Assembly: GCF_025822605.1 (NCBI RefSeq)
Contig: NZ_JACKTY010000045.1
Span: 18,243 to 82,242 of the forward strand
Direction of reading: 5' to 3'
From: Mycolicibacterium komossense
Lineage (GTDB): Bacteria > Actinomycetota > Actinomycetes > Mycobacteriales > Mycobacteriaceae
DNA: 64,000 nt
This document shows, in pieces, positions 1-9,437 of the stretch. The notes beneath the pieces were generated by a model. That model was not told the origin of the DNA. It did no database searches and saw only the letters and a list, made by a program, of their open reading frames with translations. A program made the translations under genes and the position numbers. Within the stretch, counting starts at the first letter, position 1. Each line of letters starts with the position of its first letter.

Positions 1-1916
1 GTCACGCCTTCGGTGCCGCGTTCGACAACCCGGACCTGGTTGTCGCCTGCGTCATCGGCGACGGTGAAGCCGAGACCGGTCCGCTGGCCACCGCCTGGCA
101 GTCGACCAAGTTCCTCGATCCCATCGGGGATGGGGCGGTGCTGCCGATCCTGCATCTCAACGGGTACAAGATCAGTAACCCCACCATCCTGGCCCGCATC
201 GAACCGGAGGAACTCGACCAGTTCCTGCGCGGCTGCGGCTGGGAACCGCGCTACGTCGAAGGCGACGATCCCGAGGCTATGCACGAGTTGATGGCCACCG
301 TCCTCGACGAGACGATCGACACCATTCACACCATCCAGCGCAACGCCCGCAGTCTGGGCGATAGCACCCGACCGCGGTGGCCGATGATCGTGCTCCGGTC
401 ACCGAAGGGCTGGACCGGGCCGAAGTTCGTGGACGGCGTGAAGATCGAAGGAACATTCCGCGCGCATCAGGTGCCGCTGCTGGTCGACGAGGCCCATCCC
501 GGACACGTCGGACAGCTCGATGACTGGATGCGCAGCTACAAACCCAGCGAGCTCTTCGATCACACCGGTCGCCTGCTGCCCGAGCTGGCCGCACTCGCTC
601 CCCGCGGACAGCGGCGGATGGGTGCCAACCCGCACACCAACAGCGGAGTGGTGCGCGACCTGGCGATGCCCGATTACCGCACCTACGCTGTGGCGGTGGC
701 CTCGCCCGGCGCGGTGGAGAGCGAAGACACCCGCGTGCTGGGCGACTTCCTGCGTGATGTCATCACCGCCAACGACGTTGCCCACAACTTCCGGCTCTTC
801 GGGCCTGATGAAACCCTGTCGAACATGCTCGGCGCGGTCTTCGAGGTCACCGACAGGCAGTGGGAGGCCCGCACCGTCGATACCGACGAGGACCTGGCAA
901 CCCAAGGGCGCGTGCTGGATTCGATGCTCAGCGAGCATCAGAGCGAAGGCTGGCTGGAAGGGTATCTTCTCACCGGGCGGCATGGGCTGTTCAACTGCTA
1001 TGAAGCGTTCATCCACATCGTCGACTCGATGTTCAACCAGCATGCCAAATGGCTCAAGGTCACCGGGCAGCTGCCGTGGCGTCGTGACATCGCGTCATTG
1101 AATTACTTGCTCGCGTCCCATGTGTGGCAGCAGGACCACAACGGGTTCACCCACCAAGACCCCGGCTTCCTCGACCATGTCGTCAACAAAAAAGCCGATG
1201 TCGTCCGGGTCTATCTGCCGCCGGACGCCAATTGCCTGCTGTCGGTGGCTGATCACTGCCTGCGCAGCCGGCACTACGTCAACGTCATCGTCGCGGGCAA
1301 ACACCCGATGCCCCAATGGCTCGATATCGACGAAGCCCAGGTGCACTGCACCGAGGGCATCGGTATCTGGGAGTGGGCCGGCAACGACCGCGGCGTCGAA
1401 CCCGACGTGGTGCTGGCCTGCTGCGGGGACACCCCAACTCTGGAGGTGCTGGCGGCGGTGTCGATTCTGCGGAACCACTTGCCGGAGTTGAAGATTCGCG
1501 TGGTCAACGTGGTGGACCTGATGAAACTGCAGTCCGCCAGCGAGCACCCGCACGGGTTGAGTGACGGCGACTACGACGCCCTGTTCACCACCGACAAGCA
1601 CATCATCTTCGCGTTCCATGGCTACCCGACTCTGATCCATCGGCTCGCCTACCGGCGTACCAACCGGAATTTGCACGTCCGCGGTTACAACGAAGAAGGC
1701 ACCATCACCACACCCTTTGACATGCGCGTACAGAACAAACTCGATCGCTTCCATCTCGTCATGGACGTCATCGACCGGTTACCACAGCTCGGCGCGACGG
1801 GTGACTATCTCAGACAGACGATGGCCGACAAGCTTGTCGAGCACACCGCTTACATCAATGTCCACGGCCAGGACCTCCCCGAAATCCGCAACTGGACTTG
1901 GAACTCCACCCGATGA
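1..1916 (+). CDS. xfp: Phosphoketolase, 5'-truncated by window edge
   Basis: Thiamine-diphosphate enzyme that cleaves xylulose-5-phosphate and/or fructose-6-phosphate with phosphate to give acetyl-phosphate. The frame is open from base 3 to the stop at 1916 (637 residues). The family is about 800 residues, so roughly the first 160 are missing, outside the window. The visible start contains the ThDP/Mg-binding segment GDGEAETGPLATAW. Further family blocks follow, such as the NPHTNSG region near residue 210, and the C-terminal transketolase-like domain ends NWTWNSTR. The first in-frame ATG at 138 is internal, not the real start. PPK2 follows 121 bases downstream on the same strand; both enzymes deal in phosphoryl-bond energy, but a shared transcript is only inference. 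Confidence 0.95.
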   Translation, partial: HAFGAAFDNPDLVVACVIGDGEAETGPLATAWQSTKFLDPIGDGAVLPILHLNGYKISNPTILARIEPEELDQFLRGCGWEPRYVEGDDPEAMHELMATVLDETIDTIHTIQRNARSLGDSTRPRWPMIVLRSPKGWTGPKFVDGVKIEGTFRAHQVPLLVDEAHPGHVGQLDDWMRSYKPSELFDHTGRLLPELAALAPRGQRRMGANPHTNSGVVRDLAMPDYRTYAVAVASPGAVESEDTRVLGDFLRDVITANDVAHNFRLFGPDETLSNMLGAVFEVTDRQWEARTVDTDEDLATQGRVLDSMLSEHQSEGWLEGYLLTGRHGLFNCYEAFIHIVDSMFNQHAKWLKVTGQLPWRRDIASLNYLLASHVWQQDHNGFTHQDPGFLDHVVNKKADVVRVYLPPDANCLLSVADHCLRSRHYVNVIVAGKHPMPQWLDIDEAQVHCTEGIGIWEWAGNDRGVEPDVVLACCGDTPTLEVLAAVSILRNHLPELKIRVVNVVDLMKLQSASEHPHGLSDGDYDALFTTDKHIIFAFHGYPTLIHRLAYRRTNRNLHVRGYNEEGTITTPFDMRVQNKLDRFHLVMDVIDRLPQLGATGDYLRQTMADKLVEHTAYINVHGQDLPEIRNWTWNSTR

Positions 1917-2037
1917 CGACATCTGCGGCGCGAGTCCCGGTCATGGTGGTCTCCGCACCAGCCCGCGATCTTCTACACAGGCCCAGCGCCCCCACGGATC
2001 ACGTTTTCCATGACGGCGATAATCAGCCGACGTCGTC

Positions 2038-2913
2038 GTGACCGCCACTATGACGATCGACGCGACAGGTTTTCGGGTGGCATCCCGTCTCCGCGTTGAT
2101 CTTGCCGACGTGCCGACTGCGGTGACAGCCCTCTACGAGTCGCACAAGAACTATAAGAAACAGCTGAAGAAACACGTCGAGAAACTCGCCGCGCTGCAGC
2201 AACTGCACTACGCCTCCGATCAGTGGGCGCTGCTGGTGATCTTTCAAGGCATGGATGCCGCCGGCAAAGACGGCGCGATCCGCCACGTGATGTCGGGTGT
2301 GAATCCCCAAGGCTGCCAGGTATTCAGCTTCAAACAACCCACCGATCAGGACCTCGAACACGACTTCCTCTGGCGCACCACCTGCAACCTGCCCGAACGC
2401 GGACGGATCGGCATCTTCAACCGCTCCTACTACGAGGACGTCCTCATCGCCCGCGTCCACCCCGACATTCTGCGCGGACACGGGTTGCCCGATCAGTTGA
2501 TCGATCAGAAGAGCCTCTGGAAGCAGCGCTATCAGTCGATCCGCGACCTCGAGACCCACCTGCACCGCAACGGAACCCAGATCGTCAAGATCTTTCTGCA
2601 CCTGTCGAAAGATGAACAGGCCCAACGGTTCCGTGCCCGAATCGACGCGCCGGAAAAGAACTGGAAGTTCAGTCTCGCCGACATCCACGAACGGTCCTTC
2701 TGGGACACCTACCAGCAGGTGTACGGCGAGTGCCTGCAAGCAACCAGCACCGAGCAGGCGCCCTGGTACATCGTGCCGGCCGATGACAAGGACAACGCCC
2801 GCCTCATCGTCTCTCAGATCGTGCTAGATACCCTCGACGGACTCAAGATGGTCTACCCCGAAACCACTTCTGAACGTCACGAGGAGTTGGAGTCGTTCCG
2901 AAGTCAGCTCTGA
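2038..2913 (+). CDS. ppk2: Polyphosphate kinase 2 family (polyphosphate:nucleotide phosphotransferase)
   Basis: Transfers phosphate between polyphosphate and nucleoside mono- or diphosphates. The 291-residue length is right for a single-domain PPK2. The Walker A-type loop reads FQGMDAAGKDGAIRHVM (about residues 70-86), and the lid/Walker B block FNRSYYEDVLIARVHP lies near 130-145; both are diagnostic. The GTG at 2038 is the longest start; an ATG at 2050 is an alternative and nothing upstream decides between them. Whether it prefers AMP, ADP or GDP cannot be read by eye. It converges with the lipoprotein gene downstream. Confidence 0.93.
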   Translation: MTATMTIDATGFRVASRLRVDLADVPTAVTALYESHKNYKKQLKKHVEKLAALQQLHYASDQWALLVIFQGMDAAGKDGAIRHVMSGVNPQGCQVFSFKQPTDQDLEHDFLWRTTCNLPERGRIGIFNRSYYEDVLIARVHPDILRGHGLPDQLIDQKSLWKQRYQSIRDLETHLHRNGTQIVKIFLHLSKDEQAQRFRARIDAPEKNWKFSLADIHERSFWDTYQQVYGECLQATSTEQAPWYIVPADDKDNARLIVSQIVLDTLDGLKMVYPETTSERHEELESFRSQL

Positions 2914-2929
2914 CGGCTCGTCGAGGAGT

Positions 2930-2960
2930 GCTTCAGCCGGTGCACCACGCCTGGTGAAGC
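2930..2960. terminator. Possible bidirectional terminator hairpin
   Basis: Inverted repeat GCTTCA...TGAAGC, extended by CC/GG with one bulge and a loop of about 14 bases. It lies in the 53-base gap between the convergent ppk2 and lipoprotein genes. There is no strong U-tract, so the call rests on position and the stem only. Confidence 0.3.
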
Positions 2961-2966
2961 GCCCGT

Positions 2967-3851
2967 CTACTTGCCGACGTTGCCGCAGATGATGGGCTGG
3001 AAGTAGAGGGTTGGCTGCCCGTTTTGTTCGATCTGGTCGGCCGATCCGAGGTGGACGTTGATGTACCAACCCGATGCCGGTGGAGCCTGATCGACGTTCT
3101 GGATGACGGTGTTCGCCTGGGCGTTACCGTCGGGCGAGGCCACCAGATCGGGGAGTGGGTACTTGACGGCGCCCTGAGAGTCGCATGAGCCGAGATGGAT
3201 ATGTATCGCATGGCCGCTGCCCGGGACGAGACCGCTCGCGGTAGCGGCCACGGACAGTGTTTTCTTCGCCGGATCGTAGGCCAATGTCGCCGACCCCTGT
3301 GGGTGCTGGCCAGGTGCTGGCAGTGGCGCCATAGTCAAGTTTGTCGAGGCGGCAGGGGTGATGTCGGCACAGGAAATGGGCGTGTATCCAAGCGAATCCG
3401 GGCTGCCGAGTTGGTCGGCCGGAGCCAGATGGATGTTGAGTAGCGTACCGGCGGCAAGCCCGGACGCGGAGGGCTGCGAGCTGCTGACGGTGGTGTCGAT
3501 CGCTCCGACGTTGTCGGCGGTGACGTCAGGAAACGGCACCAAGACGTTCCCCTGAGCTTCGCAGCTGCCTTGATGGATGTGCATCGCATGACTGCTGCCC
3601 GGGGTGAATCCGGACATCTGCAGCTTGGCGGTGATGCTCTTGGTCTGGGGGTCCCAGCTCAGTGACACTGTGCCGGACGGCTGGCTGGTGAGCGGCACGC
3701 TGATCGGCGGACCGGCGGCTACCGTGGATGCGGGTGCAGTCGAGGTCGAGGATTGGGTGGTACTGGAGCTGCAGGCTGCGACGGTCGCGGTGGCCATGGT
3801 GACCACACCCATAACCCGTACGGATTTCGACACCCACGTGATGGTTTTCAT
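2967..3851 (-). CDS. Lipoprotein with duplicated SOD/CHRD-like domain
   Basis: Exported lipoprotein of 294 residues. The signal peptide ends in a lipobox TVAAC with the acylated Cys at about residue 27, followed by a Ser/Thr-rich linker. Two homologous halves (about 58-165 and 185-292) each carry the segment HAMHIHQGSC or HAIHIHLGSC, then a xNxHLxxADQ block and a late Cys. The pattern resembles beta-barrel CHRD or Cu/Zn-SOD-like domains. The full set of SOD copper ligands is not evident, so enzymatic activity should not be assumed. The ATG has a GGGAG ribosome site 7 bases upstream. The role is unknown; the paired His and Cys suggest metal binding or a disulfide-stabilised fold. Confidence 0.8.
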   Translation of the reverse strand: MKTITWVSKSVRVMGVVTMATATVAACSSSTTQSSTSTAPASTVAAGPPISVPLTSQPSGTVSLSWDPQTKSITAKLQMSGFTPGSSHAMHIHQGSCEAQGNVLVPFPDVTADNVGAIDTTVSSSQPSASGLAAGTLLNIHLAPADQLGSPDSLGYTPISCADITPAASTNLTMAPLPAPGQHPQGSATLAYDPAKKTLSVAATASGLVPGSGHAIHIHLGSCDSQGAVKYPLPDLVASPDGNAQANTVIQNVDQAPPASGWYINVHLGSADQIEQNGQPTLYFQPIICGNVGK

Positions 3852-4184
3852 GACTCTGCTCCCAGGTTAGTCCGGTGCCGCCCAGTGCCCGGACCGCGTC
3901 CGTTGTCCGAGAGCGCACTCAGAAGTGCTATCCAGCAATATGTTTCATCAACAGATGGCCACCAGAAGCTGGAAAATTCTGTGTGATGGCTAGGCTGATA
4001 TCAGGCGCTCGTACCCCGGAGGATGTCGGCGTGTGCGGCTCGAGCGGTAGCTCCTCGAATTCGGCGGCGGACGGCCGAACTCGATCCGGACTGGCTGAAG
4101 GGCTCAGCACTGGGAACGCTACGCCTTTGCGCCGCCTCCCGCTAGATCAATCGATGTCGACCGGGCGGTTGCCGCCGACGCACC
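3852..4184. other. Intergenic stretch with repeat copy A
   Basis: About 330 bases without a convincing gene. Bases 4010-4050 read, in one frame, EDVGVCGSSGSS. This faintly recalls the dinucleotide-binding start of KstD-type flavoproteins (DVVVVGSGAAG) and may be a remnant of the missing 5' end of the following gene. Repeat copy A follows directly. Confidence 0.4.
4061..4125 (+). repeat. 65-bp two-hairpin interspersed repeat, copy A
   Basis: Starts TCGGCGGCGGACGGCCGA (outer arms TCGGC/GCCGA), continues through GCTGA...TCAGC as a second stem, and ends near CTACGCC. It aligns without large gaps to the copies at 6031, 9372, 9748 (inverted) and 14141. It lies just upstream of the recognisable part of a truncated KstD-like gene. 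Confidence 0.7.
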
Positions 4185-5675
4185 ATGTGCACCATTGCGA
4201 GCGATCGAGCGATACCCCGGCATGAGTGCCGGCCCGACGACAATTGCGCGGTAAGTACGACGGCGTATTCCGGCGGCGGCGGGACCTGGTATCCGTGCAA
4301 CCCGGTGCTCATCCGTTCCGGCACCGACGACACAATGGCCGATGCCGTGCAGTACTTCCACGCAGTCGTCGGTGACCGCACACCCCGTGACCTGCAGGAC
4401 ACTTACGTGCGCACCGGAGCCGAGCTCATCGAGTATCTCGAGGCCGATTCTCACTTCGAGTTCGCGGTGCTTCCCTGGCCGGACTACTACGGCTCTGTCC
4501 CGGGAGCGCGCAACGACGGATACCGCCATATCGTCCCGGTTCCCTTGCCCGACAGTGAATTGGGAGCTTACGCCGGACTGGTTCGAGGCCCACTCGACAC
4601 GGAGCGACACGGGGTACCCGCTCCTGATGAGCTCTCAGGCGGGCGCGCCCTGGTGGGGCGTTTCCTCGCAGCCCTGAACAAGTTCCCCAACGCCCAATGC
4701 TGGCGCGACGCCCCACTGCAGGAACTGATCACCGATAACGACCGGATCGTGGGTGCCGTGATTCAGCGCACCGACGGCGCGGTGCGGGTAGGCGCCCGAC
4801 GCGGAGTTCTGCTGGCGGCCGGCGGATTCGAGCACAACGCCGCTATGCGCAGCGAGTATGGTGTGCCTGGGAGTGCGACGGACACCATGGGCGCCCCGGG
4901 GAACACCGGAGCAGCTCATCACGCCGCCATCGCGGCAGGAGCCGACACCGATCTCATGGATCAAGCGTGGTGGTCACCAGGGCTGACACATCCAGACGGT
5001 CGCTCAGCGTTCGCGCTCTGGTTCACCGGAGGTATCTTCGTCAACCAGGACGGTAGGCGATTCGTCAACGAATCCGCACCCTACGATCGACTAGGGCGCG
5101 CCGTACTCGCTCAAATCGATTCTGGTGAAACCCAATTGCCCTTCTGGATGGTTTACGACAGCCGCGACGGCGCCATCCCTCCAGTGCAAGCCACCAACGT
5201 GTCCATGGTCGCCGAATCCGAATACCGGGAGACGGGGTTGTGGCATTCCGCCGACACCATCGCCGAACTCGCGGCCGCCATCGGAGTCCCTGCCGACAAT
5301 CTCGAAGCCACCATCGAACGCTTCAACAAGTTGGCGGCAAGCGGCACGGACGAGGACTTCGGGCGCGGCGACGAAGCCTACGACCGCGCGTTCTTCGGAG
5401 GCGAATCGCCGTTGATCCCCATCGACATCCCGCCGTACCGGGCCGCGGCGTTCGGCGTCTCCGACCTGGGCACCAAAGGTGGCGTGCGGACTGACACGCA
5501 CGCGCGGGCGTTGCGTCCCGACGGATCCCCCATCACGGGACTCTATGCAGCGGGTAACACGATGGCCGCCGTCAGCGGCACCACCTACCCCGGCGGCGGC
5601 AACCCTATTGGCGCCTCCCTGTTGTTCAGCTTTATCGCCGCTCGCCACATGGCGGCCCTGGCACCGACTCCTTGA
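4185..5675 (+). pseudogene. KstD/fumarate-reductase-type flavoprotein lacking its FAD-binding N-terminus
   Basis: From about base 4251 the frame encodes a typical 3-ketosteroid delta-1-dehydrogenase/FAD_binding_2 protein: STTAYSGGGGTWYP near the start, GVLLAAGGFEHN in the middle, and a C-terminal flavin segment GLYAAGNTMAAVSGTTYPGG plus GNPIGASLLFSF. Intact relatives of about 560 residues begin with a GxGxxG Rossmann motif some 40 residues before STTAYSGGG. That motif is absent here, and the first 22 codons of the open frame match nothing I recognise. Without it FAD binding should fail, so I call this a 5'-deleted pseudogene despite about 470 intact codons. Repeat A lies immediately upstream. 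A recent deletion or an unusual short homologue is the alternative. Confidence 0.7.
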
Positions 5676-5872
5676 CCGTACGCGTCGGCTAAGCGGCGGC
5701 GGGAAACATTGAGAGTCAAGGGAATCAGGTGGGTGGTGCAGCGGGCCTGTGATGCCAGTTCCTCGTAGACGTCGTACACAAGTCTTGCGATATCGTGTTG
5801 ATCGACTCCTGGGTTTTTGGCGCATAGCGTCGCGGACACATATTCGAGCTCGTCGCTGGTTACCCGTGTCAT
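5585..5872 (-). CDS. Small three-helix-bundle dimerisation domain protein
   Basis: A 95-residue protein. Residues 5-62 follow the pattern of the actinobacterial three-helix bundle dimerisation family (DUF3562-like): an N-terminal helix, KNPGVDQHDIARLVYDVYEEL, then LIPLTLNVSRRRLAD. The ATG at 5872 has GGGAAT upstream. The last about 30 codons overlap, antisense, the 3' end of the decayed KstD-like gene, and that tail has no family resemblance, so the original stop may have been lost. Function unknown; the family is common in mycobacterial stress islands. Confidence 0.6.
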   Translation of the reverse strand: MTRVTSDELEYVSATLCAKNPGVDQHDIARLVYDVYEELASQARCTTHLIPLTLNVSRRRLADAYGQGVGARAAMWRAAIKLNNREAPIGLPPPG

Positions 5873-6174
5873 GTCGGATTCCCTAGTGTGACCGCGCGCG
5901 TGGACGTGTCACCACACACCTGCCCCGAATGTACGTGATCGCGGCTGATCGATGAACCGTCGCAAGGGAATCCCGACCTGCATAGGGTTAGCGGCCCACA
6001 CCCGGAGTGCGGTGAAGAAAATTCTCGATCTCGGCGGCTGACAGCCGAGGTCATCCGGGTCAGCTGAAATTCCCAGCCGCTCCCGCAGTGTACCCGCGGA
6101 GCCTATCAGCGGCAGCCATTTGCGTAGGACATTGAACAACAATGGTTCTCGGCGGAGGTTTGTCTGTCTCTTTC
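5873..6174. other. Intergenic stretch with repeat copy B
   Basis: About 300 bases between two minus-strand genes. Apart from repeat B (6031-6095) I see no coding signal and no clear promoter. Confidence 0.4.
6031..6095 (+). repeat. 65-bp two-hairpin interspersed repeat, copy B
   Basis: Begins TCGGCGGCTGACAGCCGA, followed by GCTGAAATTCCCAGC. Relative to other copies the first hairpin carries G-to-T and G-to-A changes that leave GGCTG/CAGCC able to pair, suggesting the structure is maintained. The 3' end is the least conserved of the family. Confidence 0.6.
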
Positions 6175-6702
6175 TCAGACATCCGACAATCCGCCTAGAG
6201 CGCTGTAACTGCCCCGGAAAAACAAGAGTGGTCTGCGCTCGCAATGCGCCCACAACCCGGTTACCCGAGCGACCACGATCGTGTGGTCACCGGCGGGATG
6301 CGTGAACTCCACCTCAGCCTCGATCGAGGCCAGCGTCCCGTGTAGTACTGGCGCTCCGTTTGCACCCTGATGCCAACGCACGCCGTCGAACTTGTCGCCG
6401 CCGCTGGAGGCGAATTGGCTGCACACTTCGCGCTGGGTGTCGGCAAGGATGTTGAGGCTCACCGCGCCGACTTCACGAATTGCCGGCCAGCTGGTCGAGG
6501 TATTGGCCGGGCAGAAGGACACGTAAGGGGGGTCCAGGGAGACCGACGTAACCGACTGGCAGGTGAAACCGATCGGCCGGGTACCGTCGTGTGCGGTGAT
6601 CACGGCGATGCCGGTGCAGAAGTGACCCAGCACGCGCCGCATCTCCGGTGCCAGCGGTGTCAGCAGTGGCACTCGCTCGTCGGTGATCGTGTCGTTGGGC
6701 AT
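6175..6702 (-). CDS. Flavin reductase-like (FMN-binding split barrel) protein
   Basis: NAD(P)H:flavin oxidoreductase or FMN-binding protein of the flavin_reduct family, 175 residues from the ATG at 6702. That start is chosen because AAGGAGGGAC lies directly upstream; an upstream start at 6756 would add 18 unconserved residues. Family signatures: FCTGIAVITAHDGTRPIGFT near the N-terminus, SVTSVSLDPPYVSFCPA, AVSLNILADTQREVCSQFA, and FDGVRWHQGANGAPVLHG. Relatives supply reduced flavin to two-component monooxygenases, but no monooxygenase partner is adjacent, so the partner is unknown. Confidence 0.85.
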   Translation of the reverse strand: MPNDTITDERVPLLTPLAPEMRRVLGHFCTGIAVITAHDGTRPIGFTCQSVTSVSLDPPYVSFCPANTSTSWPAIREVGAVSLNILADTQREVCSQFASSGGDKFDGVRWHQGANGAPVLHGTLASIEAEVEFTHPAGDHTIVVARVTGLWAHCERRPLLFFRGSYSALGGLSDV

Positions 6703-6921
6703 GTCCCTCCTTGATTCGGCGGTTTCGACTCTCCGTGGTGGGACTCGCCGGAGCAATGCAGTATCCCGGTCAGCGGCACCACGACGTCCCGGACAGCGAC
6801 AGTTGCGCGTCGGCGCAGATCAATCGATGGCGTCCAGATGGTCGGCTGTCATCCCGTCAACAAGCCTGTGCATCAGCGCAATTCGTCGGTCGAGGTCGAC
6901 GTCGTGGCCGTTCGAGGCTGC

Positions 6922-9315
6922 CTAGAAGATCTCCAGACGCCGAAAGGTGGGCACCTTGACGAAATCGACGAGGAAGCCGAACAGCGCCGCCGCGGCGAAG
7001 GAGCCGGCAACGACAGCCGCGGGCAGCGCCTGCATCTCGATGCCGCCCACGGCAAGTAGGGAGATGATGACCAGATCGGCCACCGTCGCGACGATCATCC
7101 ACCGGCTGGGTCGTGACTTCCACAGGTGTCGGCGTTCCCGCACGCAGTAGTAGATCGCCTCTCCGCCGAAGATGAGCGTGACCGCGGACAGTGTCTGGAG
7201 CTGGCCGATGCCCAGCCCGAAGCAGTACTTGCCGATCAGCAGGGAGCCGGTGCAGAACGCCAGCATGCACGAGCCCATGACGACTCCGGCCTTGGTCAGA
7301 TCGCCGATCTTCCACACGCTGGGTGCGGCCGATGGCCGCACGTTGTCGGTGGTGACCGACATCCCGAGGAAGTCACCGGTGATCATGATGATGACCATGA
7401 GCATCGGAGTCAGAATCGCATGGCCGGTGATGACGAGGCCGAGGGCGAGGAACAGGACGTTGGTGACCTTCTTGGTCAGGGAATTGAGCGTGTAGGTCAG
7501 GACGCGTTGGTAGGTGAGCCGTCCTGCCGTCACCGCGGCGACGATGCCTCCCAGCCCAGCCGTGGTGAGCACGATCCCGGCGGCGGACTTGGCCACATCG
7601 GTGGCCGTGGAGACCGCAACGCCCATCTGGGCCTGCCGCAACGCCGGTGCGTCGTTGGCGCCGTCGCCGCACATGCCTACGGTGTGACCGGATTTCTGAA
7701 ATCCCTTGACGAGGTCGTACTTGCCTTCCGGGAAGACGCCTGCGAAGACGGCGAATTGCTCGGGCCGCACGTTCGCGGGCAGCGGCCCAGGTGGGCACAC
7801 GTTCCCGTCAAGACCGACGGCGCGGGCGACGTTGCCTGCCGTTGCCGCGGCATCGCCGGTCACCATCACCATCCGCACTCCCATGCCGGCGAGCTCGGAA
7901 ATCAACGCCGCGGAGTCCGCCCGAGGGGGATCGCTGAGGGCGACGAGGCCGATCACGGTCAGTCGAGCTTCGGTCGGCCCCTCGGCGACTGCGAGAACCC
8001 GCAGGCCCCGGTCCTCCAACGTGCCAAGGGCCGCCGCTGCCGGGTTCGAGGGCGTGCACAATGCGATGACGGTGTCGAAGGCGCCCTTGACGATCCGAAC
8101 CTGCCTGCCGTCGTCGGTGGTGACCAATGCTTCGGAGATTCGGTTGGCGGGGTCGAACGGAGTGAACCGCTGCAACGTGGGCGGCCGGGCCATCCGGTGT
8201 CGTTCACTTCGCGTGCGGATGGCGGCGTCCACCGGATCTTGACCGCCCTGGTCGCTGGCCAGTACGGCACAGGTGATCACATGAGACTCGTCGTAACCCG
8301 CCATGGGCGCCACGGTGTCGACCGACAGCTGATTCTTGGTGAGCGTGCCCGTCTTGTCGACGCACAGGACGTCGACCGACGCGGCCTCGTCGATGGCGGA
8401 GAGTCGGGTGGGGAGCACCCCGACTTTGGCGAGCAAGCGGGCTCCCAGCGCTGCGGCGAGGGTGAAGGTGGCGGGCAACGCAACGGGGATGGCTGCCAGG
8501 ATCGCAGTGAGGACCAACGGTGCGGTCATGCCGAAAGTCCATCCGAGGGTGATCGCGTAGGCCACTAGCGCAACGGTCACCACACCGTTGAACAGGGCGA
8601 TGTTGCGTACCACGCGGAGAACGACCTTCTGCTGCGAGCTTTCGACGTGTGCCGTGCGGACCAGTTCCGCGGAGTTGCCGAACTTGGTGCGCGGCCCCGT
8701 GTCGGTGACCCGGGCGTCGGCCGTGCCGCGCTGCACGAGGGCGCCCGCGAAGGTGTGGGTGCCGGCACCGCGTTCGACGGGTTCTGATTCTCCGGTCAGC
8801 GATGACTCATCCAGCAGCAGGGATCCGGTGAGGATGTCGACGTCGGCGGGCACGACCGCCCCCAGCGATAACTTGACCAGGTCGCCGGGCACCACGTCGG
8901 CGGACGCGATGATGGTCCAGTTCTCGTCGCGGCAGACCGATGCGTTCAGTGCAAGGCGGGATTTCAGCGCAGCCAGCGTCGCTTGAGCCTTCCCCTCTTG
9001 GTAGAGACCGATGCCAGCATTGAAGAGCAGGAGGCCGGCAATCACCGCTGCCCCGGTGGTGTTGCCGAGCACCAGTTCGAGCACGATGGCGGCCTCGAGC
9101 ATCCATGGGACCGGCGCCCAGAACTTCCTCAGCGCGCGAGTGACGGGGTGCACCGTGGTGTCGGGCAACGAGTTGGGGCCGACCTCGGTCAGTCGCCGAT
9201 GCGCCTCGGCGGTCGTCAGACCGGGGAGTTCGGTGTCGGCTGGTGACGGTGCGGCGGTCGCCGTTCGTGCCGACCGCTCGAGTCTGTCGTCGGCGGGGAG
9301 GGATTTTGGGGTCAC
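6922..9315 (-). CDS. P3A-type (plasma-membrane proton) P-type ATPase
   Basis: Membrane ATPase of 797 residues that probably exports protons. In order: an N-terminal cytosolic tail, the first membrane pair, the actuator domain with SSLTGESEPVERG, the phosphorylation site VDKTGTLTKNQ (Asp near residue 320), the hinge GDGANDAPALRQA, and C-terminal membrane helices. The segment GALVQRGTADARVTDTG and the short N-terminus fit the P3A proton pumps rather than Ca or heavy-metal pumps; no CPC motif is present. The start is a GTG at 9315 with a weak GGGA upstream. In M. tuberculosis the dormancy ATPase is CtpF (P2 type), so this is a different class. Confidence 0.88.
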   Translation of the reverse strand: MTPKSLPADDRLERSARTATAAPSPADTELPGLTTAEAHRRLTEVGPNSLPDTTVHPVTRALRKFWAPVPWMLEAAIVLELVLGNTTGAAVIAGLLLFNAGIGLYQEGKAQATLAALKSRLALNASVCRDENWTIIASADVVPGDLVKLSLGAVVPADVDILTGSLLLDESSLTGESEPVERGAGTHTFAGALVQRGTADARVTDTGPRTKFGNSAELVRTAHVESSQQKVVLRVVRNIALFNGVVTVALVAYAITLGWTFGMTAPLVLTAILAAIPVALPATFTLAAALGARLLAKVGVLPTRLSAIDEAASVDVLCVDKTGTLTKNQLSVDTVAPMAGYDESHVITCAVLASDQGGQDPVDAAIRTRSERHRMARPPTLQRFTPFDPANRISEALVTTDDGRQVRIVKGAFDTVIALCTPSNPAAAALGTLEDRGLRVLAVAEGPTEARLTVIGLVALSDPPRADSAALISELAGMGVRMVMVTGDAAATAGNVARAVGLDGNVCPPGPLPANVRPEQFAVFAGVFPEGKYDLVKGFQKSGHTVGMCGDGANDAPALRQAQMGVAVSTATDVAKSAAGIVLTTAGLGGIVAAVTAGRLTYQRVLTYTLNSLTKKVTNVLFLALGLVITGHAILTPMLMVIIMITGDFLGMSVTTDNVRPSAAPSVWKIGDLTKAGVVMGSCMLAFCTGSLLIGKYCFGLGIGQLQTLSAVTLIFGGEAIYYCVRERRHLWKSRPSRWMIVATVADLVIISLLAVGGIEMQALPAAVVAGSFAAAALFGFLVDFVKVPTFRRLEIF

Positions 9316-9371
9316 TGGGGTCCCGTGCGCTCACATGCCAAGATTTCGGTGCGGAGCCGACTCTCGCGGCG

Positions 9372-9437
9372 TCGGCGGCGGACGGCCGACCTCTTCCCGA
9401 ACCTGACTGACATTCCCAGCTCTATGAATCTACGCCG
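9372..9437 (+). repeat. 65-bp two-hairpin interspersed repeat, copy C
   Basis: First hairpin identical to copy A (TCGGCGGCGGACGGCCGA). The second stem is weaker (CTGACATTCCCAG), and the copy ends ATCTACGCC. Confidence 0.7.

Noticed and set aside
7126..8568. 480-codon open frame on the plus strand
   Set aside because: It lies wholly antisense to the P3A ATPase, whose strand carries DKTGTLT, TGES and GDGANDAP motifs; the plus-strand reading is low complexity and matches nothing.
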